This document shows, piece after piece, positions 45,961 through 56,600 of a stretch of 64,000 nt of DNA (the first letter of the stretch is position 1; each line of letters opens with the position of its first letter). The translations under genes were made by a program, and so were the position numbers. The DNA is from an uncultured Christensenella sp. (GTDB taxonomy: Bacteria > Bacillota > Clostridia > Christensenellales > UBA1242), in the NCBI GenBank assembly GCA_949300385.1, contig CASGDZ010000002.1:199093-263092 (forward strand), in the 5' to 3' direction. Below the pieces are notes generated by a model, which was not told where the DNA came from, did no database searches, and was given only the letters and a program-made list of their open reading frames with translations.

Positions 45961-46779
45961 ATGAAAGTTGTTATTTTAGCGGGCGGATATGCAAATCGTT
46001 TACGCCCAGTAACTAATAATGGGGAAATAGCAAAAACTTTGCTACCCATTAGTGTAGGTGGTGAGACTAAACCAATTTTATATTATTTGCTTGAAAAGAT
46101 AGAAAAATTATCTAATCTAGACGAAATTATTATAATTGTAAATGACAAATATAAAGAACAGATTAAATCTAATGTAAATTTATATTCTCCGCGTGTTGAT
46201 GTGTCCATTTATTCAGATGAATCAAATGCTCCAGAAAATGCAAAGGGAGCAAATACTGCAGTATTAATTGCGAATAAATATATACCTACTAATTATCATG
46301 GCGATATTATGATAATGGCAAGTGATAACTATTTTGAATTTCAACTTAGTGAAGTGGTAGATTATTACGAAAATTTAAAAGATAAATATGGGGACAACAT
46401 AAATTTAGTGGTTAGCAAACGCTATCCTGATAGTGAGAGAGAATATATTGCCAATAATTTTGGTATACTCAACATTGACAAAAACAGTCGTATTATTTCT
46501 TTTGATGAAAAACCGGGTATTGAGAATTTAAAATCGAATAACGCGTCATTAGCATTATATGTGTTTAACAGGTACGATTTAAATATGATAAATGATTATA
46601 TGGATAAAGCAGAGGGTAAGGCTAGAGATTCATTAGGTCATTTCATAAACTATGTTATCGAGAATAGTGAAACATACACATATGCCATTACTGGAATTTT
46701 TTACGATATCGGAACACCTGAAGAGTATTATCGTTTAGCACCAAAAACTAACGAAAATACAAAAATTAGAGATAATTAA
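45961..46779 (+). CDS. Sugar-phosphate nucleotidyltransferase
   Basis: 272 aa. The N-terminal signature VILAGGYANRLRPVTN...KTLLPI is the nucleotide-binding motif of glucose-1-phosphate thymidylyl/uridylyl/cytidylyltransferases. IMIMASDNYFEF holds the metal-binding Asp, and the later SFDEKPG and YDIGTPEEYYR blocks are typical. It makes an NDP-sugar for surface glycans; the sugar and base are not certain. A ggag site precedes ATG. First gene of the 46-51.5 kb glycan region. Confidence 0.88.
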   Translation: MKVVILAGGYANRLRPVTNNGEIAKTLLPISVGGETKPILYYLLEKIEKLSNLDEIIIIVNDKYKEQIKSNVNLYSPRVDVSIYSDESNAPENAKGANTAVLIANKYIPTNYHGDIMIMASDNYFEFQLSEVVDYYENLKDKYGDNINLVVSKRYPDSEREYIANNFGILNIDKNSRIISFDEKPGIENLKSNNASLALYVFNRYDLNMINDYMDKAEGKARDSLGHFINYVIENSETYTYAITGIFYDIGTPEEYYRLAPKTNENTKIRDN

Positions 46780-46840
46780 ATTTTTCTATAAAACATAAGA
46801 CAACATTTTAACATAAAATAGTTATAGATTTTATGGAGAA

Positions 46841-47796
46841 ATGATGAATAATTTTATAGATAAAAAATTCTACGCTTTAATTGATGATATAAGATTTAAA
46901 ACAGAAGACGAAATATATAATCATATGGTTGGAAAATTTATTACACTTCCCTTTTTTACACAATTATCTATACAACAATTTTTGAATAAATTTGAGTATT
47001 GGGGTAGAATTGAAGTAGAAAATATGAAATTTGATATGATAAAAGCCAAAGCAAAAGTGTTTTATCATCAAATTGAAGATTATATTTGGTTGTATAAAAA
47101 TCTTAATGACTATAAGTCAAAATATATTTTGTATTCTATAATAAATAGTTTTTATAACTTTGATTTTCAATCATTGAAATATTGTATGGAAAATGTCTAT
47201 AAGCATTATTTTGATTTAGATATTATGCCAAAACGCAAAGACGATGTTTTTGTAGATGTAGGCGCGTATATTGGTGATAGTTGTCTAGACTATGTCTCTA
47301 GTTATGGTGAAGATTCGTATAAAAAAATTTATTGTTATGAAATGGCCAAAGAAAACATAGAGAAAATGCATAAAAATTTAAAAAATTTAAAAAATATTGA
47401 AATTATTGAAAAAGCAGTTAGTGATAAAAATGGGGAATTGTTTTACAATATTAATCAAGATTCGTCAGCAAATAAATGTGCAGAAAATGGTAGAGAATCT
47501 GTAAAATCAGTTCGTCTTGATGATGACATTCAAGAAAAAATTAGTATGGTAAAAATGGACATAGAAGGTGGAGAGAAATCGGCAATAAAGGGTATGCAAA
47601 ATCATATTAAAACCGATATCCTACCTTACTTATATCCGTTTATCATAACAATACAGATTTATTAGAAATACCTAAAATGATACTAAATATAAACTCAAAT
47701 TATGATTTATATTTACGATACTATGGTGGAAGTTATTATGCAACTGAAATTGTCTTAATTGCCCTTCCACAACAAAAAGAAAAGAATATAGAATAA
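46841..47796 (+). pseudogene. FkbM-family methyltransferase, frameshifted near the 3' end
   Basis: The N-terminal 250 residues read normally: FVDVGAYIGDSCLDYV is SAM motif I, YCYEMAKENIEKM motif II, and VKMDIEGGEKSAIKGM the FkbM hallmark. The frame then ends early at TAG 47663-47665 after an unrelated tail (PYLYPFIITIQIY). A +1 frame beginning around 47617-47620 continues the expected family C terminus (ISVYHNNTDLLEIPKM...YLRYYGGSYYATEIVLIALP) to TAA 47794-47796. A single-base loss near 47615 explains it. The protein would have O-methylated a sugar. Truncation probably inactivates it, or it is a sequencing error. Confidence 0.75.
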
Positions 47797-47900
47797 AAGT
47801 ATACATTAAATTTTATGTTTATTTTCATCTTGAGTTTTTATCAAGAATTAAATCTATGAATATAAAAATTTAATTTTATATGTTTTGTGTATATAAAAGA

Positions 47901-47929
47901 TTGAAATTTTTATTTAAATATGTTAAATT
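47901..47929 (+). promoter_or_regulatory. Promoter for leaderless transcription of the membrane glycosyltransferase
   Basis: TTGAAA (47901-47906), 17 bases, TAAATT (47924-47929), six bases, ATG 47936. Confidence 0.6.
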
Positions 47930-47935
47930 TTATAA

Positions 47936-49939
47936 ATGGAACATTTGAAAAAGTTTAATTTGATTAATTTGTTTTATATTTCATTAACAGCAATTTTTTT
48001 ATCTTTTTGTTCTAATTTATATATATTGCTTTTTATTTCTATATTTCTTTGTTTTTCGCTATCATTGATATTTATTTTATTAAAAAACAAAACTAATGAT
48101 TATGTAATGAGCGAAAAAGATAAAAATGCTATAAAATATATAGCAAATTTATATATATTTTTAACTTTATCAACCTCAATAGTGATCATAAGAAATATAA
48201 ATTATATTGTTAATAAATGGCTGATTGAATTTATTTTTACACTATTATTAATAATTACAATATTTAGCCTGTCATTTTACCTATTAATAAAATTTAAAAT
48301 AATCCATAAAATTTCAAAATCTACCATATTAGAATATTTACCAATGATATTCATTTTTATAGTATTATTTATTTTGAGTTGTGATGGATTCTTAATGTAT
48401 CCTAAGTGGGATTCACTTGACTATTATAATGCAATAATAAAAATAGATATAAATACATTTAATGACATTAGTTATTTGAAACTTTGCAAACATATGAGTA
48501 TAGTTTATTCTATTCTTGTATACTTATTATATTGCATTGTTGGAAATTATTTTATTTCGGCTGTATTATTAAATATAATTTTTAATATGTTGGGTGCAAT
48601 TTGTATTTATAAAATGGTAAAGGCAATTGCTCCTAAGTCATCTAATATTTTTGCGTATTTATGTTCAGTAATTTTTGCTTTTTCACCATTTACACTTGGA
48701 ATGAATAGTTATATATTTTTAGATAATGTAATGATGTATGCGTTTTTGTTTTTCATGTATGCAGTCATTATCAAAAATAAGAATTTGACATTTATGACGT
48801 CTATATTCTTGATGTTTTCTAAAGAGCAAGGCATAATTTTTACATTCATTTTTATATTTATTCCAATTATTATTTCATTGATAAAATCTTGTAAACTACA
48901 TAAGTTTAAAAGTGAGATCAAAAATCAATTATCAACTTTTAATATATGTCAAATAATAATAAATTTTGCTTTTGTAATAATATTTTTGCTGGGTAATTGG
49001 GCTAAACAAGGTGGATGGTATGAATTTGCTTTAAATTATAATCATATTGTTAACTCTTTAAATAATATAATAACTTTGAACTTTAATTGGATTTTATTTT
49101 TAATAGTTATAATTGATTTTATATGGATTTCTATAAAAAATCATAGAGAAAATATATCATTAAAAACTTTTATAATCCATAATATAGGATTATTTAAAAT
49201 TTTTTTAGCTGGAATTATAATGATGTGCTTTAATTTTATTGTTATAACATGGAATCATCCGCGTTATCATTTAATAGAAATAATTGTCTTGTATTTATTA
49301 GCATTTTTTGCATTAAACGATATGTATCAAAGTGTAAAAAATAAAAGGATCAAATTTCAATATATTATTATGCCAATTATATTTTTTCTGTTGTTTGTAC
49401 AATCATACATAACTATAGATCCAATAATGCTTGTTTGTAACAATAAAATATATATGGGAGAGAATAATAATTATATAGTTGCTACAAAATGGTTGTATTA
49501 TGAACCAGATTTTGGTAGATTTGTAGATTGTGCAGTTTACAATAAGCAAGCTAATTATTATGAACTAGTCTTTGATAAATTGTTAACAGAAATTGAGTAT
49601 AATACAAATATATGCTTAGTTGCGGGTTCACATGAAAGTTATTTTATCAAAGGTATGGCATGGGATAATAGTAATAAAAGAAGATACTTTACTAATGATG
49701 AAGATAAAATGATAAAATATATGATAATAAATGAAAACAACTTAGATATTGAATGGAATAAAAATTTAACATATTATTTCATTGATTTCCATTCTGGTAC
49801 AAATTCGCATGCTAATGAGAGAAGTGACAAAGATGTATATTATTACTTTTCTGAAAATTCATCGGTTCAAATTGATCAATTAAAAGATGTTGAAATGTTT
49901 GGCTGGAAATTTACTTATTGTAAGTTGTCAATAATATAA
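47936..49939 (+). CDS. Polytopic membrane glycosyltransferase-like protein (GT-C/GT39 type), 667 aa
   Basis: About eleven to thirteen transmembrane helices occupy residues 1-490. The early extracytoplasmic loop has the acidic WDSLDYYNAI segment, matching the Asp/Asp-Glu loop motif of GT-C enzymes (PMT/ArnT type), which use polyprenyl-phosphate sugars. The C-terminal 170 residues are soluble, predicted extracellular. With the DPM1-like transferase and GtrA downstream, it fits a pathway in which a sugar is put on undecaprenyl phosphate, flipped, and transferred outside the cell. Start is leaderless. Confidence 0.65.
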   Translation: MEHLKKFNLINLFYISLTAIFLSFCSNLYILLFISIFLCFSLSLIFILLKNKTNDYVMSEKDKNAIKYIANLYIFLTLSTSIVIIRNINYIVNKWLIEFIFTLLLIITIFSLSFYLLIKFKIIHKISKSTILEYLPMIFIFIVLFILSCDGFLMYPKWDSLDYYNAIIKIDINTFNDISYLKLCKHMSIVYSILVYLLYCIVGNYFISAVLLNIIFNMLGAICIYKMVKAIAPKSSNIFAYLCSVIFAFSPFTLGMNSYIFLDNVMMYAFLFFMYAVIIKNKNLTFMTSIFLMFSKEQGIIFTFIFIFIPIIISLIKSCKLHKFKSEIKNQLSTFNICQIIINFAFVIIFLLGNWAKQGGWYEFALNYNHIVNSLNNIITLNFNWILFLIVIIDFIWISIKNHRENISLKTFIIHNIGLFKIFLAGIIMMCFNFIVITWNHPRYHLIEIIVLYLLAFFALNDMYQSVKNKRIKFQYIIMPIIFFLLFVQSYITIDPIMLVCNNKIYMGENNNYIVATKWLYYEPDFGRFVDCAVYNKQANYYELVFDKLLTEIEYNTNICLVAGSHESYFIKGMAWDNSNKRRYFTNDEDKMIKYMIINENNLDIEWNKNLTYYFIDFHSGTNSHANERSDKDVYYYFSENSSVQIDQLKDVEMFGWKFTYCKLSII

Positions 49940-50046
49940 ATTACTAAAATCATTAGACATAGAATCATAAATATGTTATACTTACATATAGTCGTAATAT
50001 TTTAATTATTAATAAAATAAGCACAAAATGCGAAAGGATAATAAAA

Positions 50047-51012
50047 TTGAAAAGGATAAGAATTTTAATACCAACATTTAACGAAGAAAAAAATGTTGAA
50101 GATTTAGTAAAAGCTATAACCCATCATTTTGAAAATGAATTGCCGCAATATGACTATTTTATACATTTTATCGATAATAATAGTTCAGACAATACTCAGC
50201 AAATAATAAAGCAAATGGCAAAATCGAATAAAAAAATTAAAGCTATCTTTAATTATAAGAATTTTGGACAGTTTAATTCACCTTTTTATGGGCTTTTGCA
50301 AAATAATATAGGCGGAGGAAGTGATTGCACGATTATTATGTGCGCGGATTTCCAAGATCCGATCGAAATGATTAAAAAATTTGTCTTAAAATGGGAAGAA
50401 GGATATCAAGTTGTAGCTGGTATTAAAACTAAAAGTAAAGAAAATAAATTAATGAGATTTTTTAGAACTATTTATTACAAATTTATAAAGAAAATTAGTT
50501 CTATTAAACAAATTGAGCACTTTACAGGCTTTGCTTTATACGATAATAGTTTTATCGAGATATTAAAGAAAATAGATGATCCTACACCTTTTTTAAGAGG
50601 AATGGTCGCAGAATTTTGTGGGAACTTAGCTACTATTGAGTATACCCAACAAAAAAGGAAAGCTGGTAAATCAAGCAATAACTTTAAAACTTTATATGAT
50701 GCCGCAATGTTATCTATTACAACATATACTAAAAGAATCCCTAGAATAGCTACAATTTTTGGAGCAATTTTATCTGGATTATCATTTGTTTCAATTATAG
50801 TATTATCAATTTTGAAAATATTTTATCCAAATATTCATAGCATGTATATATTGTTTGCATCTCTAACATTGTTTACATTCATTAATCTTTTCTTCATAGG
50901 TATGTTAGGAGAGTATATAATAAATATGAATGTGCGCCAATTACATAGACCTCTAGTTATTGAAAAAGAGCGAATTAATTTTGAGGAAAACGATGATAAA
51001 AAAAATCTATAA
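50047..51012 (+). CDS. DPM1/GtrB-like polyprenyl-phosphate glycosyltransferase
   Basis: 321 aa with a TTG start at 50047 preceded by aaaggat. ILIPTFNEEKNVEDLVKAI opens a GT2 domain. HFIDNNSSDNT, IFNYKNFGQFNSP and IMCADFQDPIEMI (the Asp-x-Gln-Asp-Pro motif of the dolichyl-phosphate sugar synthase group) follow. Two membrane helices lie near the C terminus. It should load a sugar onto undecaprenyl phosphate at the inner membrane face. The start of the GtrA gene overlaps its end by 20 bases, so they are coupled. Confidence 0.88.
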   Translation: MKRIRILIPTFNEEKNVEDLVKAITHHFENELPQYDYFIHFIDNNSSDNTQQIIKQMAKSNKKIKAIFNYKNFGQFNSPFYGLLQNNIGGGSDCTIIMCADFQDPIEMIKKFVLKWEEGYQVVAGIKTKSKENKLMRFFRTIYYKFIKKISSIKQIEHFTGFALYDNSFIEILKKIDDPTPFLRGMVAEFCGNLATIEYTQQKRKAGKSSNNFKTLYDAAMLSITTYTKRIPRIATIFGAILSGLSFVSIIVLSILKIFYPNIHSMYILFASLTLFTFINLFFIGMLGEYIINMNVRQLHRPLVIEKERINFEENDDKKNL

Positions 51013-51499
51013 TTGGCTAAAAAACTTAGATTATCGTATAAAGTTCATTTTAGTTGGTGGTTTAAATACTATCGTTGGGGTAGGTTCATATTGGTTAGTT
51101 TTAATAATATTTGGTGTAGATATTTTTGAAAATAATGATGGATTAGTTTTACCTGTCATAGTTGCTACTATCATTAGTCAAATTTTAGGTGTTATCAATA
51201 GTTATTTGTGGAATAAGTTTTTTACTTTTGAAAGTTATAAAAAAAGTAAAATTGAAACATTTAAATTTATTTTAGTTTATTTGACAGCTTTTGCAGTAGA
51301 TTATATTTTTAAAATATTGTTAAGGAAAATTGAATATTTTAATGAAATAATAATTGCAATTATAACAACTTTGGTTACTATGGTAATTAGTTTCGTAGGT
51401 CAAAAGTGTTTTGTATTTAAATATAAGAAAAAATCCAAGCAAGAAAATTATCAATCTGACAATACAAATGAAAATGATAATTCACCAACAAACATTTAA
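50993..51499 (+). CDS. GtrA-like membrane protein, 168 aa
   Basis: Four transmembrane helices with the family pattern FILVGGLNTIVGVGSYWLVL in helix 1, NSYLWNKFFTFE in the loop and FVGQKCFVFK at the end. GtrA proteins are proposed flippases for polyprenyl-phosphate sugars and usually accompany GtrB-like transferases, as here. I choose ATG 50993 (ttgagg upstream) over ATG 50960. The tail is polar and Asn-rich. A terminator follows at 51573-51604. Confidence 0.85.
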   Translation: MIKKIYNWLKNLDYRIKFILVGGLNTIVGVGSYWLVLIIFGVDIFENNDGLVLPVIVATIISQILGVINSYLWNKFFTFESYKKSKIETFKFILVYLTAFAVDYIFKILLRKIEYFNEIIIAIITTLVTMVISFVGQKCFVFKYKKKSKQENYQSDNTNENDNSPTNI

Positions 51500-51572
51500 T
51501 GAAATTATATTGCACAAAATTCAATTCTTTTAAGTTTATATTATTCATACATAATATTACAACAATTAGACA

Positions 51573-51604
51573 AAAATCCACCAGTTAAGTTGGCGGATTT
51601 TTTA
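51573..51604 (+). terminator. Terminator of the glycan cluster
   Basis: AAATCCACCA pairs with TGGCGGATTT (one mismatch) and is followed by T residues. Confidence 0.75.
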
Positions 51605-51886
51605 CTGGTAAAAGATTTAATATAATAATTAATATTGTATTATTGTTTTAGATATATAAGTTATAGACAATAAATACATTTTTTACTCGATTATATTTTA
51701 ATTTATATTTGTAAATTCGAATAGAAAATATTAATATATTAATATTTAAGTAAATGAAATTTTATCTGAACTTATAATTTTAATACAAAAAATAAGATAA
51801 ATTTATAAGAGTAAAGAACATACTGTATTCAATAAATTAGCTTTTAGTCTAATTTACAAATTTATTATAGCCAAAATTTATATATC

Positions 51887-51901
51887 GTTGCAAAAGGGAC
51901 A
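51887..51901 (+). repeat. 15-bp operator-like direct repeat, copy 1
   Basis: GTTGCAAAAGGGACA lies upstream of the -35 box of the 52002 operon. The identical sequence recurs at 51952-51966, 65 bases on (about six helical turns). Confidence 0.8.
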
Positions 51902-51909
51902 CGAATAAC

Positions 51910-51938
51910 TTGACTTAATATTAAAATTTTATTAAACT
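51910..51938 (+). promoter_or_regulatory. Promoter of the RAYT-like operon
   Basis: TTGACT (51910-51915), 17 bases, TAAACT (51933-51938). The two identical repeats bracket this promoter. Confidence 0.6.
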
Positions 51939-51951
51939 ATTTTTGTTGAAT

Positions 51952-51966
51952 GTTGCAAAAGGGACA
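51952..51966 (+). repeat. 15-bp operator-like direct repeat, copy 2
   Basis: GTTGCAAAAGGGACA, identical to 51887-51901, located just after the predicted transcription start (near 51945). Confidence 0.8.
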
Positions 51967-52001
51967 ATAATTGAATAATTATTGTGTTAATAGGGAGATA
52001 A

Positions 52002-52757
52002 ATGGCTAGAAAAGCTAGAGAAAAAAGTCAATTAGGGATATATCTAATTAATATTAAAAGTGTAGATGATTTAGTTTTTTCAAGTGAAGATAAAATAAAT
52101 TATTTGAATATTTTATTGAAAAATAACACTAAATTATTAGCATATACTTTATTGGACAATTCTTTTATAATAGTTGTAAAAGAAGAAGATAAACCTATTG
52201 ATTCAATACTAAGACAAAGTAGTATAAAATTTGTGAAAGAATTCAACAAGTTAAATGGTAGACAAGGAAAAGTTTTTTACAGTAGATATACAAGTTTTCC
52301 AGCGAATAATATTGAAGATGTTCGACATTTTATCACAAACACTCATGTTATGGCATTATTTAATGAAAAGGTTATGAGCTCAGCTAAAGGTTATTTTAAT
52401 AATGCATACATAGACTCAAAATATGCACTGACATATTTTCATAGTAAGGAAAAGTTTGAAGAAGCATGTAATAAATCTGCTTTTACTGAATCAAAAATAA
52501 AACTTAATGATGAGGAATTAACAAAGTATATTATAAATACTTTTGATATACAACCGCACAACATATCGAAATTGCCTCAAACAACACTTGATAATGTTAT
52601 ATATGATATAGTTAAGGGTACAAAAACGAGTGCTAGGCAGATAGCTCGTATCACATCGCTTCCATTGAGAATGCTTTGGAAAATTGTAAAAAAACTAAAA
52701 TCTAAACCTAAAGGTGTAGTGGAAAATGGACTTAACAACAAAAGAAGAATCAATTAA
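52002..52757 (+). CDS. Domesticated, catalytically dead RAYT (Y1-transposase-like) protein, 251 aa
   Basis: The start MARKAREKSQLGIY and overall plan match REP-associated tyrosine transposases (TnpA/IS200 Y1 fold). The HUH motif, normally NHVHLL, reads DNSFIIVV, so both histidines are gone. The catalytic tyrosine region, normally Y-x-x-Y-[FW]-N, reads KFVKEFNKLNG, with Glu in place of Tyr. The later VFYSRYTSFP and C-terminal helix-turn-helix (SARQIARITSLPLRMLWKIVKKL) persist. DNA binding may survive without cleavage. A gggag site precedes ATG. The next gene starts inside it (32-base overlap), which suggests an operon. Confidence 0.68.
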   Translation: MARKAREKSQLGIYLINIKSVDDLVFSSEDKINYLNILLKNNTKLLAYTLLDNSFIIVVKEEDKPIDSILRQSSIKFVKEFNKLNGRQGKVFYSRYTSFPANNIEDVRHFITNTHVMALFNEKVMSSAKGYFNNAYIDSKYALTYFHSKEKFEEACNKSAFTESKIKLNDEELTKYIINTFDIQPHNISKLPQTTLDNVIYDIVKGTKTSARQIARITSLPLRMLWKIVKKLKSKPKGVVENGLNNKRRIN

Positions 52758-53664
52758 AGATATTGGCAATCCCAAATTTAAAACAAAGAAAAAATCGCTA
52801 TATATCAATTTAAGTGTAATATCAGTTATTGCAATTGTTAGTGGATTTTTTATAGGAATGTGGTATGTTTCAAATCAAACGAGTGGTTCCGAAATTTACA
52901 AAGATATTAATATAGAGGCGCTTTATGATGATGTGGATAGCATACGAAAAGAAGCAATAAATAAATCTCCACTAGAATTAGGAGCGGTTAAGAGCTGTGT
53001 GTTGGCGTTTGATAATACTTTTAATTACGAAAATGTTATAATTTCAAGCCAAGGTAGTGTGGAGGCCATGGGTACAACTCAGGAAATAACGGCAAATACA
53101 ATACGAATAGGGAATGAAATTTGTTCTGAGAATTTAAGTTATGGTAAATATGTGAAAGTTGCGGATAGATTCTATTTAAACAACAATTCAGTATTGCATG
53201 TAAAAGGAAATTTTAATGATAATGTTGTCAATTGGAACGGAGATAAACAAAACTTGTCGTTAGACGAATATGAAAACAGCATGGGTGGAGCGATTAACGA
53301 ATATATACTCTATATCATTTCATCTAAAACTGTAGAAAAGTATAGCGAAGTAACAAAATTAGAAGATGGAAATTATTCATTTAACCTTGAATTACATAAG
53401 GTAAATAGTGTAGTAAAATATGTGAAATATATGAAAGCTACTGGTGGTCTTCAAGAATATCCAGTATTTAAAGAACCTATCAAGTTATCCGTGATTATAG
53501 ATAGCAATTACAGACTGGTTAAGGTTGTGTCAAATGAAAAATACACAGCGGTTAAAAAGGTTGTAGTAAATATTAAAGCTTCATCTGTAGGTACTTTAAC
53601 AACAACATTTACATATGATCAAGCTCAAACTATACCAAATATTGAAGATCCTACTAAAATTTAA
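52726..53664 (+). CDS. Single-pass membrane-anchored extracellular protein, 312 aa
   Basis: After a basic cytoplasmic segment (KFKTKKKSLY), one transmembrane helix (residues about 26-48) anchors a large outer domain. That domain alternates strands in the manner of LolA/LppX-like or DUF lipoprotein folds (VLAFDNTFNYENVIISSQG, YGKYVKVADRFYL, KLSVIIDSNYRLVKVVS); this is weak. Its style resembles the repeat units of the giant protein downstream, hinting at common ancestry. It overlaps the RAYT-like gene by 32 bases and is 21 bases from the giant gene, so all three are probably co-transcribed. Confidence 0.6.
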   Translation: MDLTTKEESIKDIGNPKFKTKKKSLYINLSVISVIAIVSGFFIGMWYVSNQTSGSEIYKDINIEALYDDVDSIRKEAINKSPLELGAVKSCVLAFDNTFNYENVIISSQGSVEAMGTTQEITANTIRIGNEICSENLSYGKYVKVADRFYLNNNSVLHVKGNFNDNVVNWNGDKQNLSLDEYENSMGGAINEYILYIISSKTVEKYSEVTKLEDGNYSFNLELHKVNSVVKYVKYMKATGGLQEYPVFKEPIKLSVIIDSNYRLVKVVSNEKYTAVKKVVVNIKASSVGTLTTTFTYDQAQTIPNIEDPTKI

Positions 53665-53685
53665 AAAAATATACAAAGGGAAAAA

Positions 53686-56600
53686 ATGAAAAGATTTTTA
53701 TTATATATATGTACATATATTTTAGTAACAATTGCCTCTGCTGTAGGTACTATTACTATAAATAATGTTATGGGAGCAACTGTCCAACAGGTTACAGCCG
53801 AGCAAGAAAGCACGGCGGTTAAATTAATGAATGGTATAATGGATATAGGTAGTGCAGAAGTAGAAATTGACTTGAACTTGACAGATAAAGCGATTTCTCT
53901 GCAAAGTGCTAGCACTAGAAATACAAGCATTGTTATTAATTTTAAAGGTAATATTAATATAGCAAGTTTAGACAATATAAATTTAAATGGAGATTTGAAA
54001 TTAAAAATAAATGGTGAAGAAATTGCGCTATTTATAGTATACTACAATGATACAATTTACATTTCGAATGAAACAATTAATCTCAAAGTTGAAACGTCAA
54101 ATCTGTCTAAAATTTTTGAACTTATTCCGTTATTAGGTGTTGACTTTAATTTGGGATTAGATCTAAGTACGTTCAGTATTGATAGTATCTTGCAATCTTT
54201 AGAGAGCAATAAAGAAGAAAGAGTCGATGATAATACTATTAAAATACCTTTAGAACTTTTTGAAAATCTCACTATTAACATATTCTGTGATAATCAATAT
54301 AATATCACTAAGATAAGCGGAGATAATCTTTGGATAGGTAATTATTTAGTTGATTTAAATTTAGATTTAGTAAAAAATCAAGAAATTGAGATAGTTGACC
54401 CAGAAGAAGATTTAACCTCAGATTATGTAGATGTCACTAATACATTAAATATAGTTGATTCTATTAAAGAAATAATAAATAATAAAAAATTACATTTAGA
54501 TGTTAGCATTGATATACCAGCTTTGCACGATATTTCAATTGACGGAGAAATTGATATTGATTTTAACAATGAGTTGTCAGTCGCAACTAGGTTGCAACTA
54601 TTATGCAATAATAATACGTACGAATTAAATTTTGTATTTAAAGATTCAAGTATATATATTGATTTCAATGATATAAAATTTATGGTAGATAAAAATGCGA
54701 TAAATGATGTTATTGAAATTATTTACGAAAAATTAAATTTAGAATCATCAACTAAAAATATATTAATTAATTTGTTGCCTGTATTCTCAAATCTAGACTT
54801 GTCTAAACTTTTAGAAGGTGATTTTAGTGCCCTTAATATTGATAATCTACTAGAGTTTTCAAATGGAGAAGATGAGTCAATTAACATTACTATAAAAAAA
54901 GATTTCTTTGGACTATCTAAAGATTTAAACATTAATATTATTTTAGATGATGAAGATAAATTTTCAGGTCTTAAAGTTAGCGGACTTGAACTTCTTGGGA
55001 ACGAACTTTCTTTATATGTTGGTTATTCGAACAATGTAAAAATACCTACAATAAATGAAAATGATTACTTAAACTTTAACAAACTACCTAATCTTTTAAA
55101 TGCTTTAATTAATTCGGCGCAAAAGATAGTAAAAGATAAGAAAATTTCTTTAGATATTGATAGTCAATTAATAGTAAATGATAATTTAGTAAATGTTAGT
55201 GGAAATGTTAATATAGATTTTTATGACAAAGAAGATATAAAAATATATTCAACTCTTTTACTTGAGTTGTATAACAAAAAAATAGACATTAAGTTTAGTG
55301 TAGTTAATGATACAATATATTTAGATATTGACAATTTAAAATTTAAATCAAAGTTTAGTGAAATAAAGGAATTGATTGAAATTATATCACAATCATTCGA
55401 TATAGATTCCGCAAATTTAATTGGTGATTTTACAACAGGTATTATTTCGAATGCTAAAAATCTTGTACAAGTCTTAAATTTTGATCTCTCTAAATTAAAT
55501 GAAATTGTAAAAGAAATAAATATCAATGATACAAATGTTTTACTAATTTTAAATAAAGATGCAACTCAAACTTCTAGTGATATTAGCCTTATATTAAATT
55601 ATAATGAAGAAATTGAGAGTTTAGATATACAAGCAGACTTAGTTGATGATATTAAATTAGACTTAAGTATAAAGACTGAACAAGCTTTTGTAAAAAATGA
55701 AATTATTGAAAGTGAATATGCGAGTCTAAAGTATGCTAAAAATTTAATCACCGCTTCATTAAATAGTGTAAATAATATATTATCAAATAATAAATTATCA
55801 CTTAATGTTAACGCTCAAGTTGAATTAAATAATCAATTAATAAATTTAAACGGAATATTAGCAATAGACAATAGTTGCACATATTTAAAGATTAATTTGC
55901 CTATAGATAACAAAAAAATAGTTTGTGAATTATATTTAGTTAATAATATAATTTATGCCAACATAGACGGATTAAAATTTCATACAACAATAAATGATAT
56001 CAAAGAAATTTTAAAAATATTAAAGATAGAGGATATCAATTTATCAGACACAATTGAATCTTTATTCCCTAAATACAATATTAATGAAATCAAAGAATTT
56101 AATTTTGAAAGTTTAAATCTTGGAATTATCAAAAATATAAATATCTTAGAGAATAGTACCGAGATAGAACTATCAAAAGATTATATAGACTTAATTTCGG
56201 ATATTCAATTAACTTTAAATTATGATAATCTAATAACTTCACTTGAGATATTTAACATTAATCTATCTAATGTGAAGGCAAATTTAACTTTAGAATTAGA
56301 TTATGATTATGAAATAAACCAAATAGATATTGATGAATATGGTAATTTAACCAATATTAATAAAAGTGTAAACGCGCTATTTAATACAATAAACGATATC
56401 TTGAATGAAAAGGAAATTGCATTCAACTTAGACATTCATACAATAGTAGGGAATAATGAATACAAATTAAGCGGAGATTTGTATATTGATTATTCTAATA
56501 TTAGTGATATAAAAGATATAGATTTTACTAATATTATTGCGTCAGCAAATTTAAAGGTTTCTATTAATGGAGTAGAAATAAATTTAATATTTAATCTAGA

